This document shows positions 51,007-61,503 of a DNA stretch of 64,000 nt, piece by piece. Below the pieces are notes generated by a model, which worked only from the letters and a program-made list of their open reading frames with translations, was not told where the DNA came from and did not search any database. Position numbers and translations under genes: made by a program. The stretch is from Rhodamnia argentea (lineage: Eukaryota > Streptophyta > Magnoliopsida > Myrtales > Myrtaceae). Within the stretch, counting starts at the first letter, position 1; the number at the start of each line of letters is the position of its first letter. The DNA lies in contig NC_063156.1 of assembly GCF_020921035.1 (NCBI RefSeq), forward strand, positions 186,001 to 250,000, in the 5' to 3' direction.

Positions 51007-54000
51007 CTATTCTGATGAATCAATTTCGAGACACGGTACACTGCGAAACCGAGCCAAGTACCGTAAATAGGACGTTTCGCCTTTGTTTGAAGGTTCAGAT
51101 CTCTTCCGCCTAGCTGAGAAACCTCTCCCATTTAGAGAATCATACAATACACCCATGTTCATCTCATTTTGAATCCCACTGGTCTCCACTGAGTGACTGA
51201 AGATTACAGGTAGACAGAAAAAGATGAGTGAATAACATTGAAAGCCCTAGCGATGATGCAATTGGTAGCAGCTGCACACTTGGAATGTTTGTCGGGTTTA
51301 ACTTAGTAACATATTACTACAGGAGGAATGTGAACATACCGTTCCCGAATAATCTTAAAAGCTTCTTTTGTAGCATAAGGTAACCCCGTTTTTGGATCAC
51401 GGTATCTGTAACAGCATATATATATGTATCAGCTGCTTGTACTTCTCAAGCATTTTAGACAGATAGACCAACTTATAAAGGTCCACTAAAGTAGATGTAA
51501 GATTACCGAGTCTCGAGTTAGGGGTGTGGCTCCCATAAGTCACTCAACATGCAACTAAACTCATAAAAATGAACCATGCGGTCCTCTCATTGTCAGGAAG
51601 TTTCAACAGCTGGTGAAATGTGAAGCAGAGGGTAGGGCAGATTGCCAAACCACCATCCAGGTATCAAGTTAACGGGATGCATTTTTCCACCTCCCTCATC
51701 ATGTTAATTTTCATTCAAAGCTTGTTCGTGTAACGGCAAAACAAAACCATAGTTTCCAGTATTCAACTCAAAAATAAAACCTAGAGCATCCAAGACAAAT
51801 ATAACTTCCTAGGCAACAGCTCAAAGAACACATCTTAGCAGCATTATTGTTAAGTAAAATATAAAAATGCATCTCCAGTTTCACTTTGTTTTCCAGAATC
51901 TCTATGTAACAGAGTATAACCTGCCACTCAAATCCAGGGAAACGGAGATGTAACATCTTAGAGGTAATGCATTTGAAGCAAGAATAAGTTGAGAAAATCT
52001 CTTACTTGGCTGGCAATCCTGTGACTGCACATACAGCTTTCTCTGGATCTGTAAGACAAAATCAAAGAGAATATGACTTCCACCATTCTCGACGAGAAAG
52101 ATTCGGATTACAACAAGTACAGCCACAGCATCTTTACAACATCTTACAGAACCATTATCTGCTAAAGGTCTGTGCTTCAATGTTAAGCGATGTGTTCACT
52201 TCAAAAAGGACTATTTCTTCAACTGAGATAAGCTTTTTGTAAACCATGCAGAGATTTCTTTATCCCTTAAAGTCATGATAATTTGATTCCACGTACTGCG
52301 TCAAATACAAGTGCTGCATCATGATGACCACAACTGTGGCATAACTTATCTTTAGCTAAATTGTATTGTTTAGCTTCAAATTTAGGGTTCATGACTTCAA
52401 AAAGCAGCCAAACTTGTCGAGTGAACGCAACTGGTTAATCTCTTCAGACACAAATCCCAGATGGGCGGATCATACTATGAGACCACAGCACTTAAATGAA
52501 GTAAAAATTCAAGCGTAAGCACTTAAACAACGAGTTTTTGAACCCCCGTGTCATTAAAACAAACAACAATAATATTCAACATCAAATGTGTGACTTGTGG
52601 AAAAAAGGCATAATATATGAGCTCACTAAACTGAATCATTGGATAGTGAATGTAAAGCTAACATACACGGAACAGATGCTGTAGGAATTTCGGACTGAAA
52701 AGACACTTCTTTAGTGAACTCCAGAAATGATCGACCTGAAATGATATTCATGTCAATTAGAAAATGAACCCCAAAGAATTTTGAGACTATACTGTTTAAG
52801 ATGGTGTGAAACTAGAAAAAAGAACAGAATTGGGCTAGATACTACAAACTTTACCATCTTTAGAGATGTATTTTATCTGTGGACCACTGTATACAGCTTT
52901 ATGCACAATCGCTCTTTTCTTAACTTCTTCCTCCCTTGCCAACACACGTTCTAAGTTTCTTAAGTTCATAATTTCTGCAAAATAGTGGCATGCTAATCAG
53001 TTAGATACGCAGTGTGAGGAAAACAGAAGTCGCATAGATGCAAACATCTAGCTCTAAACTTCAGTAGACAAAATGAAACCTGTTTGGGCTGCTTCCAAAA
53101 GCATTTCTTCTTGGGTCATCCTCTTCTCCTCTCCTTCCTTTTTTCTTTTTATTGGCTACCAAAAAAAAAAAAAAAGAATGGTTAAGCCATTCCATGGGAT
53201 GGCATGCTCTCAACAGGGAGCAGCTGCTTCACTAAAAGCATCTCATTAAGCTAAAACAAAGGCAGAATTCGGAAGTATACTCGGGGAGTTCACATTTTCT
53301 TCTTAGAAAATAAAAGTTGTGAAAGATGCTCGAGTAGAACTTGTTTAACATGATTTATTCATTATAATAACAACGCTCCACTGGACTTTTATCCAAACAT
53401 ACAATTTCTCCGCCAATCCACTCATGTACTTTCAGATGATTTTCCTTTAATCATTAACTACAAGTAGTTGCAGCTACTACCAATGAAGATAAGATTTGTG
53501 CATGTCATGATGAACAAAAATTAAGTCCGTGTCAGAAGGAGCCATCACTATGCCTAAACAGCTCCCAAATTGCCAGTTAAATTGTTTCAGATCAGGGGAT
53601 CTTGAAAATACCATGTCATGTGGTGATTGTCTTAGAAAGTTCTCTGGCATGTGACAATGATTCTACAAGAATCTTTAATTTAAAAACAACCATCTGTTCA
53701 AAGAGTGTACACTAAAGATGAAACTACTCCTTACAACAATTATAGTCAGATGCTTTGTACAGCGACTAGAGTGCCGAGATGTTCTTTAGTAGCTATACAA
53801 GAAGAATGAGACTACAACCACAAAAAATTAACTGAATCTTTCAGTATTCTTGAGAAAACCATAAGCAATAAATCATGCATAGCTGTCCATTTATTAGCAT
53901 CACCTGCACATCATTTTAACATGAAGCTATTCTTGTACACAACTACAACCAAAAATGGTCAAAGAAGAATTTAGCAAACCTTCATTGTTGCTTGCAAGGC

Positions 54001-55231
54001 AGCACGTATTGCATCTCTCTCTGCCTGTCTAACAATGACCGCAGTTCTTGTAGACTTTCTCACCGTTCTCTCAACTTCTACCTCATCAGAAACGTCGTGG
54101 CTCTCATTGTGAGCAGACTGTTGAGAAGGCTTTCCATCCTTGGGAGTTTCCTCCAAATTTGTAAGCACTTTGTGTTTCTTTTTATTCTTTTTTGGAGTCT
54201 TTCCAGGATAGATTAACCGCTTCTTTGGACGCTCCCTGTTTTGTGACATCTCAAGTTCATCTGAGCTGACAACTACGCAGAAATATCCAGTTTACAGAGA
54301 TATACTGACCTCTCATCACCGTCATCGCCAATTTCTTCATCTGGATCAGGCTCCTGCGAGCACCAGTAGGTCAGAAAGGTTCTATAGTTTTGGAGTGTCA
54401 ATAAAAAGATCAAATTGATAACAGCTGCTTATGCAGATACCAGAAAGATTATGGCAGAAGTTTTCAGAAATGGAAGCAAGACAACATTGCAAAAGCACTC
54501 ACATCTTCATCAAAGTCACTGTCAAATACATCGGCAACTTCAGGCTCTTCTTCATAATTATCATCATTTTCATCCTGAAAAAAACAACATACCACAGCAT
54601 AAACAACAACATCATCACCAAAAGATTACCATAATGCGGAATTGCTAGAATATCAATCCAATTAGTACATTTAGCCTAATAGTGTGCCCGGCTGAAAATA
54701 TTTCAGCTAAACAAGGATAAAAAGGTGAAGGCTATTTGTTCGTTACAGCAGCTGAGTAGTAAGCAGGCCGAGAGACCGATCGGGTGAACATTGACAACCT
54801 TCCGGGAAAACCTTAGACAAATGGAGTGAATTGCTCTAGCACAGAAATTGCTCGGAAATGAAAAGATAAATACGAGGGACATGAGGATTTGAGCTAAGGA
54901 TCATGCAGAACCGTGCCGGGGTGTCGTCAGCATAGTTAAATATCTTTGATTTTCACCAACACAAAAGGTAATGAATTCACGAGCGCACCTCTTTAAGAGC
55001 ATCTTGGTTCCAGAACTGCTCGTCCTGTTCAATTTCGTCATCCAGCAAGTTGGTCATCCTGAACAAACCATAAACGAACGAGTTTCACAAAAAAGAGTTA
55101 CTCTCCATCAATCAACGAAGAATCCTCTAGCTGAGAAACCAAAATAAGAGCCACTGGACTTGCCTCTTTCCTCTCGTGGCTCGAGAGCCGCGATCGAGGA
55201 AGACGGGAGCATCCTCTTGAGTGGCCTCCAT
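51007..55231 (-). CDS. SWC2: SWR1 complex subunit 2 (SWC2, YL1/VPS72 family)
   Basis: Subunit of the SWR1 chromatin remodeler that binds and deposits histone H2A.Z in the nucleus. Exons 55164-55231, 54989-55058, 54503-54574, 54310-54353, 53980-54265, 53090-53155 extended to start at 53080, 52855-52974, 52667-52735, 52006-52048, 51340-51405, 51007-51196 give 367 aa in one frame. The YL1 N-terminus is FLDRGSRATRGKR then MTNLLDDEIEQDEQFWNQ; an acidic H2A.Z-binding stretch follows (DENDDNYEEEPEVADVFDSD); basic KKRLIYPGKTPKKNKKK; then the coiled/basic middle KSTRTAVIVRQAERDAIRAA; the C-terminal YL1_C domain is AVCAVTGLPAKYRDPKTGLP with YATKEAFKIIRER; the tail is FRSVPCLEID. The start at 55231 fits the family. 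Intron 1 has a GC donor. Confidence 0.92.
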
Positions 55232-55611
55232 TGGCCTCTACTCGTCTTTGGTGCCTCCGGCGAGCGAAAGCCGCCTTCGTCTTGTCCTTCTTCTCTGAAC
55301 CCAATTTCCCCCCCCCGCGCCCCTGATTCACCCACTCGAGCACTTGCCAAAAGCTGAGAGCAGTCAAAAATTCAAAAACTGGGCTCGATGCTCGCACTAG
55401 GGATTGGCTTCTACTTCAAGGAAAAGACGTGGCCAAAGAAGCACACACTCTGACACTCTTGTTCGCCGTCGCGTCCGCCCCGATACGCACTTCGTCCTCT
55501 CGGAGCGACGGTGCTGCGCGGTGGGGCTTTGAGAGCCGGGCACGTGAGAGGACGATCGGGGAGAGGGAATTGACCGAGCACGCGCCTTATCACCAAAATA
55601 TAATCGACTCT
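55232..55611. promoter_or_regulatory. SWC2 promoter/5' leader, GC-rich
   Basis: GC-rich stretch directly upstream of the SWC2 start, followed abruptly at about 55612 by AT-rich repeat sequence. Short open frames here are composition artefacts. Confidence 0.4.
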
Positions 55612-55850
55612 TAAAAACTATAAAACTATATATAATTAAATATTAAAATTTATCAAATTAATATAATCGAGTCTTCTCATTAATTTCATTTAATTTGATT
55701 AATGAAAAATACTGATATAGATTTTTTTTTAAATATTTTGTCTCTCTTACACAGCGATGATGTGCCAAAATGACATCGTTTTGATTCAAATTTGATTTTT
55801 AATATTATTTTTATTAAAATTAATTTAAAAATAGGGTAAATTTAAAAAAA
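55612..55850. repeat. Left arm of an inverted AT-rich repeat pair
   Basis: Contains CATTAATTTCATTTAATTTG, TTAATGAAAAATACTGA and the palindromic AAAATGACATCGTTTT. The reverse complement of 57835-58060 follows it segment for segment (for example AAAACGATGTCGTTTTGAT). The pair encloses about 2 kb including an aldo-keto reductase fragment. Confidence 0.55.
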
Positions 55851-57618
55851 TTTAAAAAAATCACAATCAATATGTCTGTGCCCAACCTGCACATGTAGAG
55901 AATTACAATTAAAGCAATAATTCTGATTCAAAAAAGTGATTTTGATTAAAATTATTTTTTTTTGATTTTGTTCCCTAAATGGGTTTTAGAGTATCGAACG
56001 TGTTTGGTAACTCGCACAAAATTTCTGTTCTTAGAATAGAAACACGTTTGGCAAATGCACAAGATTTTTGTTCTCGAAAATAATTTCTCTTTTCAATTTT
56101 TGTCATTTAAGTCGAATAATTACATAGTTATTTTGTAAAATTTCATCCTACATTTCGAATTAATTGAAGAATAATTCATATTGATTATCTTATATAATAT
56201 AATATTTTTTCGTGCTATTCCATCAAATTGTCGCGTCATAACGAATCATTTTAAGCTTAAAAAAGAATAGATCGTGTTGGGTTAGCGTGTGATTTCATAT
56301 TAGCTTAGCCTATATCATATCGCAATGAAGGAATATCAAATTTGATATTAGTGTGATAGATGACATATGTATGTGTATATGCATATGGAGTCGCTATCAA
56401 TCTTTGAGGGAGGCAGATTGAGAGTTTTATTGAACGGTTAGGAGAAACCATTCGATTCTGCACAACCGGAGAGATCTATAATCCGGTCAGGATTTCCACC
56501 GAAGCCTTTTCGGCACCGAAGTCGAGTGTTTTCTAAATGTATTTTGTGCAATTTTTTAATTCATTTTTAAACCTATGAGGTAAGCCAATGATAAGTGTTT
56601 ATATAGGTTATTTTTTTCTTTTTCCACGTTTTCTAAAACTAGACTAAGTATAAAGTACTTAAAACTAGGCAAATCACGACCAATGAAATCAAGTGCACAA
56701 TCAATGAATCATGACATTGATAAATCGTATTATAAAATCCTAATGAAGCTCTAAGGGCTTAGAAAAATGTGGTTCGGGTTTAATTTCAAAGGTGTTTATG
56801 ATTTTCCTATAAAAGAATAAAATCTATGAAATTTAAGGAATCTAGGTCCAAATTTATGAAAATGAGGTCAAACAAACCTAACCTAAGCTTCTTCTATTTC
56901 TAGGGATTTTCTGAATTTATTTTTAGAATTTTTTAGAATTTTTATTATTATCTTATGTATTTTTCTTTGAAAATGAGACCTCGTTATGTTTTAGGTTCGT
57001 TGAAAAATGATGTGAAAACCGAGAGAGAAAAGTAAGAGATTGGGGATTTTATTTTGTTTTGTGATTCTCAAAAGGGATTTTTTTTTTCAAAATCAACTCT
57101 TTTTTGTTCTTGTTTTTGCTCCAAAACTATTCCCACGAACAGAATAAGAATCATAATCATTTACATTACCAAACATGATTCTCATACTTTTTTGTTCCGG
57201 AAAACATAATCAGAAAACCAGAATCGTTATCATGCAGGCCCTTAACATGCTCGTCGAAACAAATATTTTTGCAGCTTAACACAGAATCAAATAAATTTGA
57301 ACCGAATGAAGAAAAACTAAGTTTGACCCAAAAAAAAAAAAAACAAAAAGAAGGAAAACTAAGAACTGCAAAAGGAGGCCATCACTTTTCCCTCTAATGT
57401 TGCAACCCATTTTTTAATCTCCGAATCTCCGGTCTCCGATTCGACGTGAAGCCACCTTGCATACCATACTTTGCTCCACAAAACATGAAAAAACGAGAAA
57501 AAAGACTTCAATCGACTCTCAACTGGTTCTTGCACCCACGAAATTGACCCAGCAATTTCTCGAGGAAAATCAGGAAAGTAAAAGAAGATAGAAGCAAAAA
57601 AGAGCTGGAAAAGAGAAT
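55851..57618. other. Interior of inverted-repeat pair; possible old LTR-element scrap
   Basis: AT-rich with no gene. 56385-56530 (TGGAGTCGCTATCAATCTTT onward) resembles a phrase common in plant Gypsy-type LTR elements; this is a weak assignment to an old fragment with unclear ends. The remainder shows nothing recognisable. Confidence 0.3.
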
Positions 57619-57727
57619 CTTGATGGCGGTGGTCGCCGACGCCAAGATCGGACTGCCAAGTGCCCAACCCGACGGAGGGGATCTTCGGCCCGGTGTTGAG
57701 CTCGAAGAAACGAATAGCCTTCGCCAT
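57619..57727 (-). pseudogene. Aldo-keto reductase (AKR4C-like) first-exon fragment
   Basis: Begins [20 protein letters not shown] then [12 protein letters not shown], an exact-looking AKR4C N-terminus (NADPH-dependent reductase family). The frame is then lost: the expected 'AVAAAIK' appears as ATTAIK in another frame at about 57619-57639, and the donor expected after AAG is absent (AAGATTCTC). None of the later exons (catalytic Asp/Tyr/Lys/His) follow. It is therefore a broken, captured exon rather than a gene. It sits beside the right arm of an inverted repeat pair. Confidence 0.8.
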
Positions 57728-57834
57728 TTTATGGAAAACATGAGCTTCGAATTATGTTGTGGGGAAAAAGGAGTGCGAATAACAATAATATGAGGAGAAC
57801 CGGGCAAGGGCTGACGACCCTCGCCTTATATATA

Positions 57835-58100
57835 AATTAAATTACTAAAAATCATATTAGAAATCAAATTTTAATCAAAACGACATCGTTTTAGTCACGT
57901 TATCACTATGTATGAGAGAAAAAATATTTAAAAACAAACAACGTCGTCATTTTTCATTAGTCAAATTGGACAGTGTTAATGAAAGGACTTATTGTACCAA
58001 TTTGACAAGTTTTAGAACTTGACTGCATTTTTGCAAATCTTAGGACTCAATTGCGCTTTCGTGATAAGTTTTAGAACTTTTAATGAATATATCTCTATCT
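57835..58100. repeat. Right arm of the inverted AT-rich repeat pair
   Basis: Inverted partner of 55612-55850, extending outward with CAAGTTTTAGAACTTGACTG and GTGATAAGTTTTAGAACTTT, words also found at 21770-22090 and 36480-36560. It belongs to a dispersed family. Confidence 0.55.
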
Positions 58101-58929
58101 AAAATAGAGGAGATATTGCGGCAGAGCTAGAATAACTCCCAATTTGTAGAATAAAATAAAAAATCATTATTCTCTTATTCAGTTTTTCTTTTTGTGGACG
58201 ATAAGTCTTGTCCAGCTGGAAAAGCTGAATTTATCCATGTTTTGAGAGTACAATCTCTGCTGAAATAATAGCTCTAAGGTAAAATTATCATCTCCACCCG
58301 TCATGGTATATATTCTAAACATACTCATTTAATATACGAATACAGACAATCAAAATCATGCAACCATATAGATAGGAAGTGAAATTAACCATACAATCAA
58401 ACCATGTCCTTTAAGATTTTTATTTGTGTTATAACCCATGTTAATTTAATTTGGTGATGTAGTTGTCGGTACTTTAATATAAAAGAGAAGACCTCTATTC
58501 TTTGCAGATTGGTTAGAGCTCGTACAATCGAGGGATGCTCCATCTTCTAAACTTGAATTAAGATTTTCTCTCCCGATTTGTTCTAACAAATTTTACTATT
58601 TTTGTATAGTTTTTCCTTCTTCTTTTTTCTTTGCTCGTTGAGCGTATCTTCTGTTTTTGTCGTTGGGAATCAATCTGTTGCTTGAGATCCTCCAAACAAG
58701 AAGTCCAGTAAGATTGAGGAGTACGGTGAGTCGGTACTGCACTAGAAGTGATTGTACCACTTCTCCGAGTAGTGGAAGCTCTTATATTTTGATCTAGATT
58801 TAGATTTGAGAGTTCTTTTCTCCCGCTGTTGGAGCAGCTCTGTAGAGATCGTGCTTGATGATGACGGCCCTCTGACCGGTGATGAACTCCTTGGCAGAGT
58901 CGAGCATGATGAGTTGCCAACCTCTAGAG
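58101..58929. other. Spacer with no clear gene
   Basis: AT-rich to 58800. On the minus strand about 58830-58920 a short stretch reads MLDSAKEFITGQRAVIIKHD without stop; it looks protein-like but I do not recognise it and it has no supported flanking exon. Confidence 0.3.
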
Positions 58930-59706
58930 AGAGAGAGCTAACCTCGCCCGAAGCTGGGGAGGTTGACCCTCGCCGGCCTCGGGCAAGGGAGAGGGCAAGC
59001 CTCACTCAAAGCCGGCGAGGCGACCTCGCCCTTGCGGGTGAGCCTTGCTCGGCGGGCAAGGTCGGCCCTCATTGGCCATCGAGGGGGTTGGAGATCGCAG
59101 AGAAAAAAGAAAAAAAAAAAAGGAAGAAAACAAAACAAAAAAGTCATAGAAAAAATACTAAAAAATTACAAAAATTATCCACATCAGCATTAATGGTAGG
59201 GGTGTCAACGGGCTGGGTCTCGGCCCGGGCCCAAATTACATATGCCCCCAACTCTTTTGGTAGGGTTGGATTCTTCTTCTTTTTTTCCCTTTTTTTTTCT
59301 TTTTTTCGGAATCAAAAGCACTTAGCAAGCTTGTAGAATGAAAGAATATAAAAAAATAAAAATGAAAAGAAAATAAATTTTAAAAAAATGAGAGTGTAAA
59401 AAAAAGCCGGAGCAGGCCCGGCCCAAGCCTTACGAGGACAATATCGAAGCCCGGCCCGAAAAGGCCCGAAAATTAGATGAATTTTCGGTTGGGCCGGCTC
59501 GGGTTGGGCCAGCTAGGGCTTTTTTGACACCCCTAATTAATGGTGTCACGTAGGCCGATCGGCATTCGGGTTAGTAGTTTCCGGCCAAAATTGGCCGGAT
59601 GGATTGAATTGGCAAAACACAAAATGTGTAAGATTAAATTGGCCAAAAAAAAAGTTTAGAATTGAGTTGATACATAATAAAGTTAAGACTTTTTTTTTGT
59701 GGTAAT
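58930..59706. mobile_element. Truncated fold-back-family element, split by a nested hAT MITE
   Basis: GC-rich interior (58930-59090), A-rich stretch (59100-59180), then the right terminal region 59544-59706 (CACGTAGGCCGATCGGCATT ... GGCCAAAAAAAAAGTTTAG), matching the pattern of the 49825-50364 element. The matching left end is not found, so it is truncated. The hAT MITE 59197-59535 interrupts it. Confidence 0.5.
59189..59543. mobile_element. hAT-type MITE, 339 bp, nested, 8-bp target duplication
   Basis: Element 59197-59535. Its ends are TAGGGGTGTCAACGGGCTGG and, reverse complemented, TAGGGGTGTCAAAAAAGCCC, flanked by ATTAATGG at 59189-59196 and 59536-59543. The inside has GGCCCGG-rich arrays in both orientations. 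No transposase. Confidence 0.82.
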
Positions 59707-59716
59707 TATCTCTCTT

Positions 59717-59994
59717 ATGTGCAAATTGCAATTGCAAACTGCACAAGCGTCGCTTGTTGAGGAAAGCGCGAAGGCTGCTAATAAAGCGCGAGTTTCTCAT
59801 CTCCAGAGATTGTCTGCCATCAAGCAATTTTACAGGGAATTACGCTGGATCTCTGATTTGGTTGATGATTTGCAGTACGGGTCGAGCGTGGAAGCTCGGG
59901 TTCAAGAGAATCACAGCGAGTTCAGGATTCTTGGGACGATTTCGAACAGGTTGCAAGTTGAGATTTTGCGGAAGCATAATGAAGTGCAAGTTTG
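59717..59994 (+). pseudogene. Coiled-coil protein fragment, unrecognised
   Basis: An open stretch reading LQTAQASLVEESAKAANKAR, VSHLQRLSAIKQFYREL, SVEARVQENHSEFRILGTIS then NRLQVEILRKHNEVQV. It is strongly protein-like (heptad-rich, no stop for about 90 codons) but wedged between two transposon ends, without a clear acceptor. It could be an upstream exon of the kinesin-like pseudogene at 61.5 kb or a captured piece of another gene; I cannot name it. Confidence 0.5.
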
Positions 59995-59999
59995 AGGTC

Positions 60000-60310
60000 G
60001 GAGCATGCACCAGCCCTTGCCTGTTGCCGGTTGCTGGCCATCGAGGAGGCCGGCGGCCATGAAAGAAGAAGGGAAAAAAAAAACAAAGGAAACAAAACAA
60101 AACAAAACAATAAAGAAATTATGTGAATTTAGAAAATGAAAAGAAAACGTGCCACGTAGGCTGACCGGGCATGTAAGCAATTTCTGACACAAATTGGCCG
60201 GATGGACGCAAATGCAAAAATTTTAGGACTAAATTGGCTAAAAAAAAAGCTTAGCACCGAATTGTTATAATTGTAATAGATTTATGAATTTTTTGGTAAT
60301 TTTCCTGTTG
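60000..60310. mobile_element. Second fold-back-family right end
   Basis: GC-rich start (60000-60060), A-rich block, then CACGTAGGCTGACCGGGCAT ... AAATTGGCTAAAAAAAAAGC, in the same orientation as 59544-59706. The left end is missing. Direct repetition of this end brackets the coiled-coil fragment. Confidence 0.5.
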
Positions 60311-61503
60311 CTCAAGTAAAAAACACATCTTCCTTTGACAAAAAGATACTCACCGTTTATTATTAGAAGTAAAAAAAAAAAAAAATGACAAACACAATGG
60401 TGTGAAAAAGTTACTATTACCAGCAATAAATTTTGGTAGAGTCATACTCGATACTATGTACTACTAGCAAATTTCTTTGACGTACTTTTGTGTTTTGTTG
60501 TAGGCCAATCCTACATTAGGATGTTTAATTTCTTTTTATAGTTAAGCTAAGTCTATAAATTTCTGTCCGAATATTCTGAATAAATCAATAAAAAATTTGT
60601 CATACCATGCCAACGAGATTATAACATAAACTTGGATAAATCAGTCAACTTTTTTATTACAAAAACAAGTGTTAACTTGTGCTTTTGATAAGATGTACGC
60701 AGTTAGCCATATTACAAATAAATATCTTGCCAAAAAGCTTCAAAAGTGATATTGATATAAGCTTCAATGTTGGATGCTTCCGTTCTTCCTTAATGAATGC
60801 CCGTAAACCCATAAGGCGATGGAATGGGTAATGTCAATGGTCTTAGACGGTTATATCTGATCTTGCCAGGTTTAGGATTTAGGGTTTTCGGGTTTTATGG
60901 CTTTGGCTCTAGATTTTAAGGTTTCGGGTTTAGGTCAAACGGGTGGTCGTGGTATTTTTGTCACTAAAAATATGTTCGCCGTGATTGAATACAATTAATT
61001 TAGAAGATCTAATACTCTAAATCTCAGGAGTAAGTTTTCTGTAACACTATAATTGGAGTAAGTTTTTCTTTGTTGGTACAAAGATATATTTTGTGCTTTA
61101 ACTAGTTTATTTATTTATTTTTTATATGAGTTCGTTTCCTTCCTCTGTCTCTTTTGTCCGTGGGGATGGCGGAAGTGTGCTAGTGACCCCTGTTTGTTTT
61201 TCTTCTTTTTATTTCTGACTGGCGATGAGACGACAGCTTTTGAGGGTACGTTTTTCTTTCAACCGATACGATAAAGTCTGTATCTTGTGAAATTGTAGTT
61301 TGTTAATTAGCGGCTCAAGTAATTATGTAATTCACTAACATTCTCATGGATAATTTTTAAGGGCACTGAAGGATCTCTCTGTGGCTGGTTTTGCATGATG
61401 GAACTGATTGTCTATTGCATAATATGAATGCACCGTTAGTTAATGATATCTTTACTTGGTCTTTCTCATTCACGAAAACTCATATGGTCTGCTGTGTTAT
61501 TAG
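60311..61503. other. Spacer without recognised features
   Basis: AT-rich DNA with no exon I can support. 60860-60930 has a run of 'GGTTT(A/C)GGGTTTT'-like words, a degenerate plant telomere-like or promoter-like stretch, too short and irregular to call. Confidence 0.35.

Noticed and set aside
58806-59336. 176-codon plus-strand frame rich in Arg/Lys/Glu
   Set aside because: Runs through transposon sequence, including the GC-rich island and A-rich tract.
60860-60930. GGTTTAGGG-like words as telomeric repeat
   Set aside because: Too irregular and short; not a perfect TTTAGGG array.
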